Shown piece by piece: positions 17,966-26,112 of a stretch of 64,000 nt of DNA. The stretch comes from 14-2 sp963628035 (GTDB lineage Bacteria; Bacillota; Clostridia; Lachnospirales; Lachnospiraceae): NCBI GenBank assembly GCA_963628035.1, contig CAVGED010000041.1, positions 58,936 to 122,935 of the forward strand. Reading direction: 5' to 3'. Each line of letters opens with the position of its first letter. Positions within the stretch are counted from its first letter, which is position 1. The translations under genes and the position numbers were made by a program. A model generated the notes under the pieces. It saw nothing but the letters and a program-made list of their open reading frames with translations, searched no databases and was not told the DNA's origin.

Positions 17966-20275
17966 TCACCATTTGCTTCCGTTATCATCTGTTTCTCCCG
18001 CACGAGCTTTCCACGCAATAAGTGTGGTTACATAGTCCACCATCTGTGTCGTCTCTGTACCGGTTCCGGTATCTGCCTCCGCTTTGATACTCCCGGCGGC
18101 CTCCTGCACGGAGCGAACTCTTACCTCATCCGTGATTTCAATATCTTCCGCTCCCTGCCAGGAGAGCTTCAAAGTAGCGCAGATGCGCGTCCCATAATCG
18201 GTATCCATGGGAATTCCAGCGATCAGAAGATTTGTGCGATAGGTGTTATCGCCAAGGGCCATATAATTCACACCATCCACAATCTTTGTCCGGCTTGTAC
18301 TTCCGTCCACCTTCCATTCCCAATACCAGTTAAGCTCATCTATGGTTTTGCCTTCCGGCAATGTAACAAGATAGCCAAAGCGAAGATCCGCTTTCTTCAA
18401 AGCATCTTCCTTTTCTTTTGCATCAGCATTCATGTCATACTCCTCAGGAAGCCGGATGGAACCACCCAGGAAGGTAATTGTATTTAAACTTTCTGCTGTC
18501 TGAAGCAGAAGTTCTCTGGCTGCCTCGTATTCCAATGCACCGCCGGTCACAGAGGATTCCTCATATACGTTTTTGGTAATCTCTTTTATAACAGCGGAAC
18601 TGTCTTTTCCCCGAAACGCATATTCGGATTTTATCATCTGAAACAGTTCATAATCCTCGTAGCCATCCCGAATCGCATCTAACCGGATACTTGCCACCGG
18701 CCCGTCTACACCATACTGTTTTCCCGGATAGATAATGGCACCTTCGCCGTTGGCACCCGACCCTCTGTGTGCAACATCATACGGATCCTTAAGATCCACA
18801 CCATCTTCGCCCACATGATAATTGACGGACCAATACAGATTTCCCACAATATCATATTCTGCCATCATCCATTCAAAGGCAATGGTGCTGGTCATGGAAT
18901 CGTCAATGTGATAGCTGGGATAAGGGTATCGTGGTTCATTACAGCTGTACCACCAGAGCTCCTGTCCATTCCGGTAGGTAGCCCGCTCATTTTCTGAACC
19001 ATAGGCATCCGGCTTCGCACATACGCTGGCATTGGTTCCTTCATAGGTGAACAGACTTCCGTCTGCATTTTTAATCGGATCAAGATAACGATGGGAATTG
19101 CCATACGCATCGGTGTTGTAGTCTGTTACAACATCCGGAATATTACGAACATCTGCCAGTAGCTGATCGGCAAATGCTCCGCGAAAAGATGCGTCAGCTG
19201 CCAAATCAGCCGTTGCTTTCTCAATTGCCAGATCAAATGCTTTGATACAGGCAGCCACTTGACCATCTTCATATTGGGAACAGAAAGGCTCATCAATATA
19301 AAAATTGTAAAACGCAGCTTTTTCAATCAGATTGTAATTGGTCTCTAAACTCTTCCTGGCAAGAGCAGCAATCCTGTCAGCCACATATTCATAGTCAAAT
19401 ACTGTGAATCCGCCCAATACCCGCGTACTGTTTCCTACCGAAAGCCCGATGGTAGACATTCCCTTCTTACACCAGGCATAGGCCCGGTTGGCAAATTCCT
19501 CCGCGCTGACGGGATATATCTTCTCCATTCCCGTAGGGGAGCATCGATACTGCATCAAAAACGCATTATATTTGTCTACCATCTCCTGGGAACCATCTTC
19601 TTCGTGGACAGCCACTTGCCGCCAATTAACGGTAAACAGGCTCTTCTGGGAGGAATCTTTTGGTATTGTAACATCATACACTTTCAGGGAAACCGGGATA
19701 TTCTGCACTGCTTCTCCCACAGTTACCGTTGCAGTCCCCTGATAGGTTCCGGCAGACGCAGTCTCTGGAATATAGAATTCCAGCCATGCGCCGCCGTTCG
19801 CACCTTTTTTTACCACATTTTGTCCATATGTAACTGCATTCTCCTGCGGCAGGATCGCATCCGGATAGTTTCCGGTGGGAGCACCGTTGTTATGCCAGTT
19901 TCTTGTAACTTCTATATATTTTTGTATGTATACACGAAAATTTTCTTTTCCGATGCGGTTTGCCCCGTCGGTTACGTCCACCAGATCGCTTACGCTAACG
20001 GTGAAGGACAGATCCCTTTTTGCCGAAACAATAATCTGTCCGCTTTCATATTCGTTCTTTCCGGATACCAGCGAGATATGATCTGTCCGTACATCGTCAT
20101 AATCACTTGCCTGCGCTGTCTGAAGCACCTTTACCGTGGCGGGTGCACTCCAGATATCTGCATAGGCCAAGGGGAATGCTTCTGTATTATCCCCGTTCCC
20201 CGCTCTTACCTGATAGGAAATCTGTGTCAGGATCAATATACCCGCCACGATTCCGGCTACAATCCGTCTCTTCAT
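17966..20275 (-). CDS. GH123-like (DUF4091) glycoside hydrolase, secreted, with C-terminal GGS module
   Basis: This 769-residue protein has a Sec signal peptide (hydrophobic 5-22, likely cleavage after VRA at about residue 25) and no lipobox. It is closely similar to the lipoprotein paralogue through the N-terminal beta-sandwich and catalytic region. The acidic pair is Asp328-Glu329 in YIDEPF. After about residue 600 it differs: it carries the module starting ITFLGGSIRLPEEY and ending MVDYVTTLIAW, which also opens the 602-residue protein encoded downstream. Activity on N-acetylgalactosamine-containing glycan is a family-based inference. The start has an AGGAGAAGG site. Confidence 0.8.
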   Translation of the reverse strand: MKRRIVAGIVAGILILTQISYQVRAGNGDNTEAFPLAYADIWSAPATVKVLQTAQASDYDDVRTDHISLVSGKNEYESGQIIVSAKRDLSFTVSVSDLVDVTDGANRIGKENFRVYIQKYIEVTRNWHNNGAPTGNYPDAILPQENAVTYGQNVVKKGANGGAWLEFYIPETASAGTYQGTATVTVGEAVQNIPVSLKVYDVTIPKDSSQKSLFTVNWRQVAVHEEDGSQEMVDKYNAFLMQYRCSPTGMEKIYPVSAEEFANRAYAWCKKGMSTIGLSVGNSTRVLGGFTVFDYEYVADRIAALARKSLETNYNLIEKAAFYNFYIDEPFCSQYEDGQVAACIKAFDLAIEKATADLAADASFRGAFADQLLADVRNIPDVVTDYNTDAYGNSHRYLDPIKNADGSLFTYEGTNASVCAKPDAYGSENERATYRNGQELWWYSCNEPRYPYPSYHIDDSMTSTIAFEWMMAEYDIVGNLYWSVNYHVGEDGVDLKDPYDVAHRGSGANGEGAIIYPGKQYGVDGPVASIRLDAIRDGYEDYELFQMIKSEYAFRGKDSSAVIKEITKNVYEESSVTGGALEYEAARELLLQTAESLNTITFLGGSIRLPEEYDMNADAKEKEDALKKADLRFGYLVTLPEGKTIDELNWYWEWKVDGSTSRTKIVDGVNYMALGDNTYRTNLLIAGIPMDTDYGTRICATLKLSWQGAEDIEITDEVRVRSVQEAAGSIKAEADTGTGTETTQMVDYVTTLIAWKARAGETDDNGSKW

Positions 20276-20306
20276 CTTCCTTCTCCTCTTCTATATTCTC
20301 TGTTGT

Positions 20307-20795
20307 TTAATAGTAGCCGGACCAACCACGGTCTTGTGGGCTCTCATCTACAGATGACGACGGATCATCGGAAGCTGCCGGATCGTCTGTCGGTTCTCTT
20401 CCGGGTTCCATCTTTTCACCAGTGTTTGTCGAACCGTGCCCGCTGTCTTTTGTATCTTTGGAGGTATCCGTTGAATTGAATCCGGTACGGTTGTCCCCGG
20501 CATTGTCCTGGTTGATATCGTCTGTCTTCTTTGGGGTGCTGTCCTGATCTGTATCCGCAGCGTTATCGCTTCCGTTCGCTGTAAAGTCTGAAATGTTGTC
20601 TCCGGTGTCATTTTCCCGGTTGTTTTCTTTCTTTTCGCCGGAAGACTGTGCTTCCATGGAAACTTCATTTGGATCTTTCTTTTCTTCTCCTCTGCTGCCG
20701 TGTTTTGCAGTCAATGCAATTACTACTGCGATCACTGCCGCCGCTGCCAGAGATGTCCCGATAATTACTACCGTTTTCCTTCTTCGTCCATTCAT
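20307..20795 (-). CDS. Small membrane-anchored protein with long acidic low-complexity tail
   Basis: The ATG at 20795 is preceded by AGCAGGAGGAG and gives 162 residues. An earlier in-frame ATG would overlap the AraC gene and lacks a site. A basic start (MNGRRRKT) and one membrane segment (about 10-30) are followed by about 125 residues rich in Asp, Asn, Ser, Thr, Glu and Lys without a fold signature. The protein ends PQDRGWSGYY, an aromatic tail that stands out from the low-complexity stretch. It lies between the AraC regulator and the first GH123-like gene. I recognise no family; a surface spacer or scaffold is possible. Confidence 0.65.
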   Translation of the reverse strand: MNGRRRKTVVIIGTSLAAAAVIAVVIALTAKHGSRGEEKKDPNEVSMEAQSSGEKKENNRENDTGDNISDFTANGSDNAADTDQDSTPKKTDDINQDNAGDNRTGFNSTDTSKDTKDSGHGSTNTGEKMEPGREPTDDPAASDDPSSSVDESPQDRGWSGYY

Positions 20796-20808
20796 TTTTC
20801 TCCTCCTG

Positions 20809-21624
20809 CTATATATAAAAGCTTTCTGCATCTGTTTCCTGATATTTCTGCATATATTTTGCATAAGCGCGGTAAAAAGTATTCATGCTTTTGAATCCGC
20901 TGGCCGCAGCCGCTGCTGTATTTGTTATGGAAGGATCATTTCGCTTTAAATCGAGGGCGTTTTTTACACGCAGATAATTTAAGTATGTCCGCAAATCCTG
21001 ACCGATCAAGGCGTGCACCTTACGGGAAAAGGCATTCTCGCTGTAGCCAAAATGTCTGGCCATTGTTTTCAGCGTAATCTCCCTGCTGATATTCTCATGA
21101 AGATATTGCAGAATCTCCTTTTCGAGAACCTTCTTCCGGCCGGTATAATGTATGAGATCATAATGTGTTTCCATAGTGCCCAGAATCAGATTCACATATC
21201 CCATCAGCTGTAATTCATTACAGTCTCTGAAGTTCTTAAGAAACAAATATAACACATCATAGGTTTCCTTATTTTCACAGGTCTTCTGCAGGCGAAGCGG
21301 AAAGCTGACTCTTCCGTCATCCGATTTATGCAGCATATAGAAATCCTTCATATAATCTTTGCCAATTCGGAGTGCAATATATTCACTGTTCTTTTCCAGT
21401 TCAAAATAATGGACATTCAGATTGTCTATGACAGTGATCTCCCCCTCCTGCATATCACAAGCTTCTCCATTGACGTGGCAGACTACTCTGCCCTTTATAT
21501 AGAAGCAAAACTCTATCGAATCATGATAATGTGCATTCGAAACCCATGTCTTATCCGATTTTTCCCTTTTCAGATAAATGGTTGAGTTTTCGTTTTTCAC
21601 TACTTCGTATCTGCCATTTCCCAT
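20809..21624 (-). CDS. AraC family transcriptional regulator
   Basis: This 271-residue protein has an N-terminal cupin-type sensing half (HYHDSIEFCFYIKGRVVCHVNGEA, with the EGEITVIDN turn) and a C-terminal pair of helix-turn-helix motifs (about 170-265: REITLKTMARHFGYSENAFSRKV and a second helix pair ending SMNTFYRAYAKY). It is the first gene of the glycan locus and is transcribed in the same direction. By its position it most likely controls the downstream genes in response to a sugar. TTGGAG precedes the ATG. Confidence 0.92.
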   Translation of the reverse strand: MGNGRYEVVKNENSTIYLKREKSDKTWVSNAHYHDSIEFCFYIKGRVVCHVNGEACDMQEGEITVIDNLNVHYFELEKNSEYIALRIGKDYMKDFYMLHKSDDGRVSFPLRLQKTCENKETYDVLYLFLKNFRDCNELQLMGYVNLILGTMETHYDLIHYTGRKKVLEKEILQYLHENISREITLKTMARHFGYSENAFSRKVHALIGQDLRTYLNYLRVKNALDLKRNDPSITNTAAAAASGFKSMNTFYRAYAKYMQKYQETDAESFYI

Positions 21625-21799
21625 TGCCCGACTCCAATATAATTAATAATATTTTTTCTTAAAAGGACCATTTTCTGTCTGTTTTTTACATTATCATTTG
21701 TCATCTTTTCTTGATTATACATTGTTTTTACTCTATTATAAATCCCACATATTGTTATGAGTGTGTCAGAAATCAACTTTTTTCGTTTTTTTGCAAAAA
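21625..21799 (-). promoter_or_regulatory. AT-rich region upstream of the AraC gene, candidate promoter
   Basis: About 175 bases of AT-rich DNA lie between the last terminator and the AraC start. On the minus strand they include two TATAAT-like hexamers (in TTTATAATAG and TGTATAATCA). Neither has a good -35 at the right distance, so the start site is unclear. I see no other gene or RNA here. Confidence 0.35.
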
Positions 21800-21832
21800 T
21801 AAAAAACTGCTGCAGAAATCATCTGCAACAGC
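21800..21832 (-). terminator. Rho-independent terminator downstream of ispH-rpsA
   Basis: On the minus strand, arms CTGTTGCAGA and TCTGCAGCAG (one G-U pair) are followed by a TTTTTT run and more T-rich DNA. It is the second of two tandem terminators that separate the ispH-rpsA transcript from the AraC gene. Confidence 0.85.
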
Positions 21833-21843
21833 TCATTCGATAA

Positions 21844-21903
21844 CAAAAAACAGCCCATACTTCTGAATCATTTCAAATTCCTGACTCGTAAGTACGGGCT
21901 GTT
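21844..21903 (-). terminator. Long-stem terminator directly after ispH-rpsA
   Basis: Arms of 14 bases (21849-21862 and 21890-21903, one mismatch) surround a 27-base loop. On the minus strand the stem is followed by TTTTTTG. It is the first terminator met after the ispH-rpsA stop at 21943. Confidence 0.82.
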
Positions 21904-21942
21904 CTGCTTATTCATTTTGTGCTGTATGTAATACAGTCTTTT

Positions 21943-24069
21943 TTATTCCTCTGTCTTCTCTTCGGCAGCTTCTTCTGCAGCTTCCTCAACGGCTTCTGCT
22001 ACTTCTGCTGTCTCTTCAACGGCTTCTGCTGCTTCTTCAACTGCTTCCGCTGTCTCTGCAGCTTCCTCAACGGCGTCTGCTACTTCTGCAGCTTCCTCAG
22101 CGGGCTCTTCTGCAACTTCAGCGGCAGCTTCCTCAGTGGACTCCTCTGCAACCTCGGCTGCGGCTTCCTCAGCAGGCTCATCGTCTGAGAGCAGTGCCTT
22201 CATGCTAAGGCTGATCTTGTGCTCCTCTTCGTTGAAGTCCATGATCTTGGCTTCGATCTCCTGACCAACCTTCAGAACATCAGACGGCTTGTCCACATGC
22301 TCCTTGGCAATCTGGGACACATGCAGAAGCGCATCCACGCCGGGAGCCAGCTCTACGAATGCACCAAACTCTGTCATTCTGGCAACTACACCGGTGACAA
22401 TGGTTCCGGGGGCATACTTTAAGTCTGCATCTCTCCAGGGATTGTCATCCTCGAACTTCATGCTCAGAGCGATCTTGGTATCGCGGATATCCTTGATGTA
22501 AGCCGTAACAACCTGACCTACCTTGAATACCTTCTTGGGATTCTCCACTCTGCCCCAGGACATCTCGGAGATGTGGAGCAGTCCGTCTGCACCGCCCAAG
22601 TCGATGAATGCACCGAAGTCGGTTACATTCTTGACGGTTCCCTCGATCACATCACCGATCTGGATGCGATCAAAGAGCTCTCTCTGGCGCTCCGCCTTCT
22701 CAGCTAACAGAAGCTGCTTGCGGTCACCGATGATTCTTCTTCTCTTGGGATTGAATTCGGTAATCACGAACTCGATCTCCTTGCCTGCATACTTGGTGAG
22801 ATCCTTCTCATAAGTATCGGATACCAGGCTGGCAGGCATGAACACTCTGGCTCCGTCGATGACGATGCTTAAGCCGCCATCCAATACCTGTGTGACCGGA
22901 GCGCGCAGAACCTCGCGGTTGTTAAACGCTTCCTCCAGACGCTTATTGCCCTTCTCTGCCACCAGGCGCTTGTAGGTCAGCAATACCTGACCTTCGCCGT
23001 CATTCACCTTTAAAACCTTCGCTTCCATGGGGTCGCCTACGGAAACCACGGTGGTCAGATCAACATTGGAATCGTTCGTATATTCATTACGAGTGATGAT
23101 TCCATCCGACTTGTAACCAATATTCAAGATGATCTCGTCTGGTTTCACACCAATAACGGTACCGTCGACTACGTCTCCATTCCTTATAGTTTTAAAAGAT
23201 TCATCCAGCATTTGTTCAAAACTCATTTCTGACATTTTTTGAACCTCCTCAATTATATTATTTGGGGTGGAAGCCCCTGCTGTAATACCTACGCTATTAA
23301 TGGATTGTAGTTTTGTTACATCCAAATCATCAAGTGACTGTATATAGTAAGTATTTTCACATTCCTTTTTACATATTTCGAATAGCTTCTGCGTATTGGA
23401 ACTGTGCTTTCCGCCGATCACAATCATGGCCTCTACCTCACTGGCAATCCTGCTGGCTTCGGCCTGCCGCTCCTGTGTAGCATTGCAGATCGTATTCAAA
23501 ACACTTATATCATACCCTTTTTTCTCTATAATTTCAACTAAATATTTAAATTTCTTGTTATGAAATGTCGTTTGGGACACAATACAGAGCTTTGTACCCG
23601 CCGGAATCGTGAATTCTTCCGCTTCCTTAGCGTCCGAGATCACGGTTGTGCGCGACTCATCGCCCCATCCCTTAATGCCCTCCACCTCCGGATGACTGCT
23701 GTCTCCGATGATCAGGATATGATAACCATCTTCTGTATACTTCTCCACCAGACGGTGGATCTTTAAAACAAACGGGCATGTGGCATCCACGTAATCGATG
23801 CTATTTTCCTTAAGGAAATCGTAGATCTCTCTGGAAACGCCGTGGGAACGGATGATAACGGTTCCTTCCTTACAGTTCTTAAGCTGTTCCTTTGTCTCAA
23901 CGATCCTGACACCCTTCTCTTCCAGGTCCTTCACCACCGCCTCATTGTGGATGATGGGACCGTAGGTGTAGACCGGTTGGCTTTTCTCCGCTGCCTGTCG
24001 GTAAACGGTATCCACCGCCCGGCGGACGCCGAAGCAGAATCCGGCACTCTTCGCTGTCCTGATTTCCAT
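21943..24069 (-). CDS. ispH: Fused 4-hydroxy-3-methylbut-2-enyl diphosphate reductase / ribosomal S1 domain protein
   Basis: This 708-residue fusion has IspH at residues 1 to about 285. Its cluster-binding cysteines are visible in GFCFGVRR (Cys12), DATCPFV and NTICNATQ. It catalyses the last step of the MEP isoprenoid pathway. Residues about 300-625 carry four S1 RNA-binding repeats, of which TVKNVTDFGAFIDLGGADGLLHIS and VARMTEFGAFVELAPGVDALLHVS are the clearest. The fusion is known in Clostridia. The last 80 residues are a Glu/Ala/Val low-complexity tail built from short direct repeats. The gene follows cmk by 39 bases, a common pairing. GAAGGAAGG precedes the ATG. Confidence 0.96.
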   Translation of the reverse strand: MEIRTAKSAGFCFGVRRAVDTVYRQAAEKSQPVYTYGPIIHNEAVVKDLEEKGVRIVETKEQLKNCKEGTVIIRSHGVSREIYDFLKENSIDYVDATCPFVLKIHRLVEKYTEDGYHILIIGDSSHPEVEGIKGWGDESRTTVISDAKEAEEFTIPAGTKLCIVSQTTFHNKKFKYLVEIIEKKGYDISVLNTICNATQERQAEASRIASEVEAMIVIGGKHSSNTQKLFEICKKECENTYYIQSLDDLDVTKLQSINSVGITAGASTPNNIIEEVQKMSEMSFEQMLDESFKTIRNGDVVDGTVIGVKPDEIILNIGYKSDGIITRNEYTNDSNVDLTTVVSVGDPMEAKVLKVNDGEGQVLLTYKRLVAEKGNKRLEEAFNNREVLRAPVTQVLDGGLSIVIDGARVFMPASLVSDTYEKDLTKYAGKEIEFVITEFNPKRRRIIGDRKQLLLAEKAERQRELFDRIQIGDVIEGTVKNVTDFGAFIDLGGADGLLHISEMSWGRVENPKKVFKVGQVVTAYIKDIRDTKIALSMKFEDDNPWRDADLKYAPGTIVTGVVARMTEFGAFVELAPGVDALLHVSQIAKEHVDKPSDVLKVGQEIEAKIMDFNEEEHKISLSMKALLSDDEPAEEAAAEVAEESTEEAAAEVAEEPAEEAAEVADAVEEAAETAEAVEEAAEAVEETAEVAEAVEEAAEEAAEEKTEE
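21957..22185 (-). repeat. Degenerate short direct repeats encoding the acidic tail of IspH-S1
   Basis: About 230 bases made of variants of GCTTCCTCAACGGCTTCTGC and related units encode a Glu/Ala/Val tail. The units vary in length, so copy number is likely to differ between strains. They stay in frame throughout. Confidence 0.7.
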
Positions 24070-24108
24070 TCCATACCTTCCTTCTATATGCTTCGGAATG
24101 CCACAAGC

Positions 24109-24783
24109 CTATGCTATCGCCTGTCGTTCTCTGGCATAGCCTACGATAGCGTCCGTGACTTCCTGGATGGTCATATCAGAGCTGTCCACCAGCACGGCAT
24201 CCTCTGCCTGACATAGCGGTGAGACATCGCGATGCATGTCCCGATAATCCCGCTCTTCAATGTCCTTGCATATCTCCTCTATATTACACGGAATTTTCTT
24301 TTCTGTCAACTCTTCAAAACGTCTTTTAGCCCTTGTCTTAACACTGGCTGTCAGATAAATCTTCAAAGGAGCCTTGGGAAGCACACAGGTACCGATGTCA
24401 CGGCCATCCATGATCACATCAGCGGAAGCCGCAAGCTCCTGCTGCAGGCTCAAAAGCTTCATACGGACAGACGGATATGCACTGGTGACGGAGGCCATAT
24501 TTCCAACCTCCTCCCGGCGGATAGAACCGGTCACATTTTCTCCGTTTAAGAGGATCTGCTGCTCTTCATTCTCGTATGCAATGGATACCTGAATCCCGTT
24601 TAAAGCCTCCCGTACCGTATTCTCATCGGAAGTGTCAATCTGGTTCTGCAAAAAATACAGAGCAATGGCACGGTACATGGCACCGGTATCTACATAGATA
24701 AAACCAAGCTCCTTTGCAACTCTCTTTGCTATGGTACTCTTTCCGGCTCCTGCCGGACCGTCGATGGCAATATTAAATCCCAC
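24109..24783 (-). CDS. cmk: (d)CMP kinase
   Basis: This 224-residue protein is the usual Cmk length. It begins MGFNIAIDGPAGAGKSTIAK, a Walker A loop, and continues with DTGAMYRA and DGRDIGTCV, which are Cmk signatures. It phosphorylates CMP and dCMP with ATP in pyrimidine salvage. The start codon is GTG (24783-24781), supported by AGGAGG eight bases upstream. It is encoded just before ispH-rpsA, and cmk next to S1 domain genes is common in bacteria. Confidence 0.97.
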   Translation of the reverse strand: MGFNIAIDGPAGAGKSTIAKRVAKELGFIYVDTGAMYRAIALYFLQNQIDTSDENTVREALNGIQVSIAYENEEQQILLNGENVTGSIRREEVGNMASVTSAYPSVRMKLLSLQQELAASADVIMDGRDIGTCVLPKAPLKIYLTASVKTRAKRRFEELTEKKIPCNIEEICKDIEERDYRDMHRDVSPLCQAEDAVLVDSSDMTIQEVTDAIVGYARERQAIA

Positions 24784-24816
24784 GGTTTTTCCTCCTATTT
24801 TTTCTGAATTATATAT

Positions 24817-24858
24817 AACAGTTCAGCCCACGCCATTCTACGGTCTGGCTGAACTGTT
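24817..24858. repeat. Palindromic repeat (AACAGTTCAGCC arms) at the 3' end of the BaiN-like gene
   Basis: Perfect 12-base arms (24817-24828 and 24847-24858) surround an 18-base centre. The element straddles the stop codon of the BaiN-like gene, so the last residues (NSSARP) are encoded by it. The same arm sequence occurs at the end of queH. There is no strong U run, so it is not an ordinary terminator. Confidence 0.7.
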
Positions 24859-26085
24859 ACCTGACACAAATCCGGTTGACCAGGCGATCTGCAGGTTAAA
24901 GCCTCCGGTCAGTGCATCCAAGTCCAGCACTTCCCCGGCAAAATACAGCCCTTTGACAAGCCTCGACTCCATGGTGGAGGGATTTACCTCCTTCACCGAG
25001 ACACCGCCTCTGGTAATGATGGCCTCCTTAAAATCCCGAAATCCGGTCAGTGTCACCGGAAGTCCCTTGATCAACTGCACGAAGGCCGCACGTTCCTCAC
25101 GTGTGATCTCGTTGACGCGCTTCTCTTCGGGAATTCCGCTTAAGGCTGTCATCACAGGCGCAAGCCTTGCCGGAAACAGCTTCTGTACGGCATTTTTCAA
25201 GGACTTGTTGGCATTTTCCTCAAAATCACGCAGGATACGCTTGTCCAGCTGCTGTTCCGTCAGTGCAGGCTTCAGATCGATCTTAAGCTGTAGTGGGAAG
25301 CGGTTCCAATAATCGTTCACCAGACTGCTGGCGCTTAAGAGCAGAGGACCGCTGACGCCGAAATGAGTAAACAGCATCTCACCAAATCCCTCGTACAACC
25401 GCTTGCTGTCCTTATATATGGAAACGGAAATATTTTTTAAGGAAAGCCCCTGGAGCTCCGGCACCCAGGCCTCGGCAGCTTCAAAAGGCACCAGGGAAGG
25501 GATACGTCTTGTCACCGTATGCCCCAGCTCCTTCGCAAATCGGTATCCGTCTCCGGTAGAACCGGTCGCCGGGTAGGAAACGCCGCCGGTGGCAACGATC
25601 ACATGATCCGCTGTCAGTTCAGTGCCATCGGAGAGCCGGACACCGCGCACATACGGTTGCTCGCCCACCTCTGTGGTAAGAAGCCCGGCCACCGTTGTAT
25701 GCAGCCGCACCTCCACGCCTTCCTTCTCCAGCCTGCGCTTTAAAGCGGCGATCACATCGGAGGAGTGGTCGGAAACCGGGAACACCCGCTCGCCCCGCTC
25801 TGTCTTGGTTTTTAAACCGTTTTCCTCAAAAAAGTCAATGGTCTGCCAGTTGGAAAAGGTATAGAACGCGCTGTATAGAAACTTGGCGTTGCGGGGCACA
25901 TTTCCAAACAGTTCCTCGGTATCGCAGGCATTGGTGAGATTACATCTGCCCTTGCCGGTAATATAGATCTTTTTTCCGAGCTTTTCATTCTTCTCTAACA
26001 GGAGAACCTTATTTCCAAGCTCTGCGGCTCGTATAGCCGCCATCATTCCTGCGGCTCCGCCGCCAACTACGATCACTCGCTGCAT
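24838..26085 (-). CDS. BaiN/HI0933-like FAD-dependent oxidoreductase
   Basis: This 415-residue flavoprotein starts with MQRVIVVGGGAAGMMAAIRA, an FAD-binding Rossmann loop, then LGKKIYITGKGRCNLTN, a signature of the HI0933/YhiN/BaiN family. The C-terminal FAGEVLDLDALTGGFNLQIAWSTG closes the FAD site. Family members have been linked to flavin-dependent reduction, including bile-acid dehydroxylation in some gut bacteria, but most have no proven substrate. Nothing around it points to bile acids. The final residues come from a palindromic repeat. Confidence 0.9.
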   Translation of the reverse strand: MQRVIVVGGGAAGMMAAIRAAELGNKVLLLEKNEKLGKKIYITGKGRCNLTNACDTEELFGNVPRNAKFLYSAFYTFSNWQTIDFFEENGLKTKTERGERVFPVSDHSSDVIAALKRRLEKEGVEVRLHTTVAGLLTTEVGEQPYVRGVRLSDGTELTADHVIVATGGVSYPATGSTGDGYRFAKELGHTVTRRIPSLVPFEAAEAWVPELQGLSLKNISVSIYKDSKRLYEGFGEMLFTHFGVSGPLLLSASSLVNDYWNRFPLQLKIDLKPALTEQQLDKRILRDFEENANKSLKNAVQKLFPARLAPVMTALSGIPEEKRVNEITREERAAFVQLIKGLPVTLTGFRDFKEAIITRGGVSVKEVNPSTMESRLVKGLYFAGEVLDLDALTGGFNLQIAWSTGFVSGNSSARP

Positions 26086-26112
26086 ATCGCTCCCAACTCT
26101 TCTGCCTTGCTG

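Noticed and set aside
24838..26085. Bile-acid dehydroxylation gene cluster, because of the BaiN-like protein and a BaiA-like SDR
   Set aside because: The two genes are about 8 kb apart in different units and no other bai gene is present; both belong to broad families.
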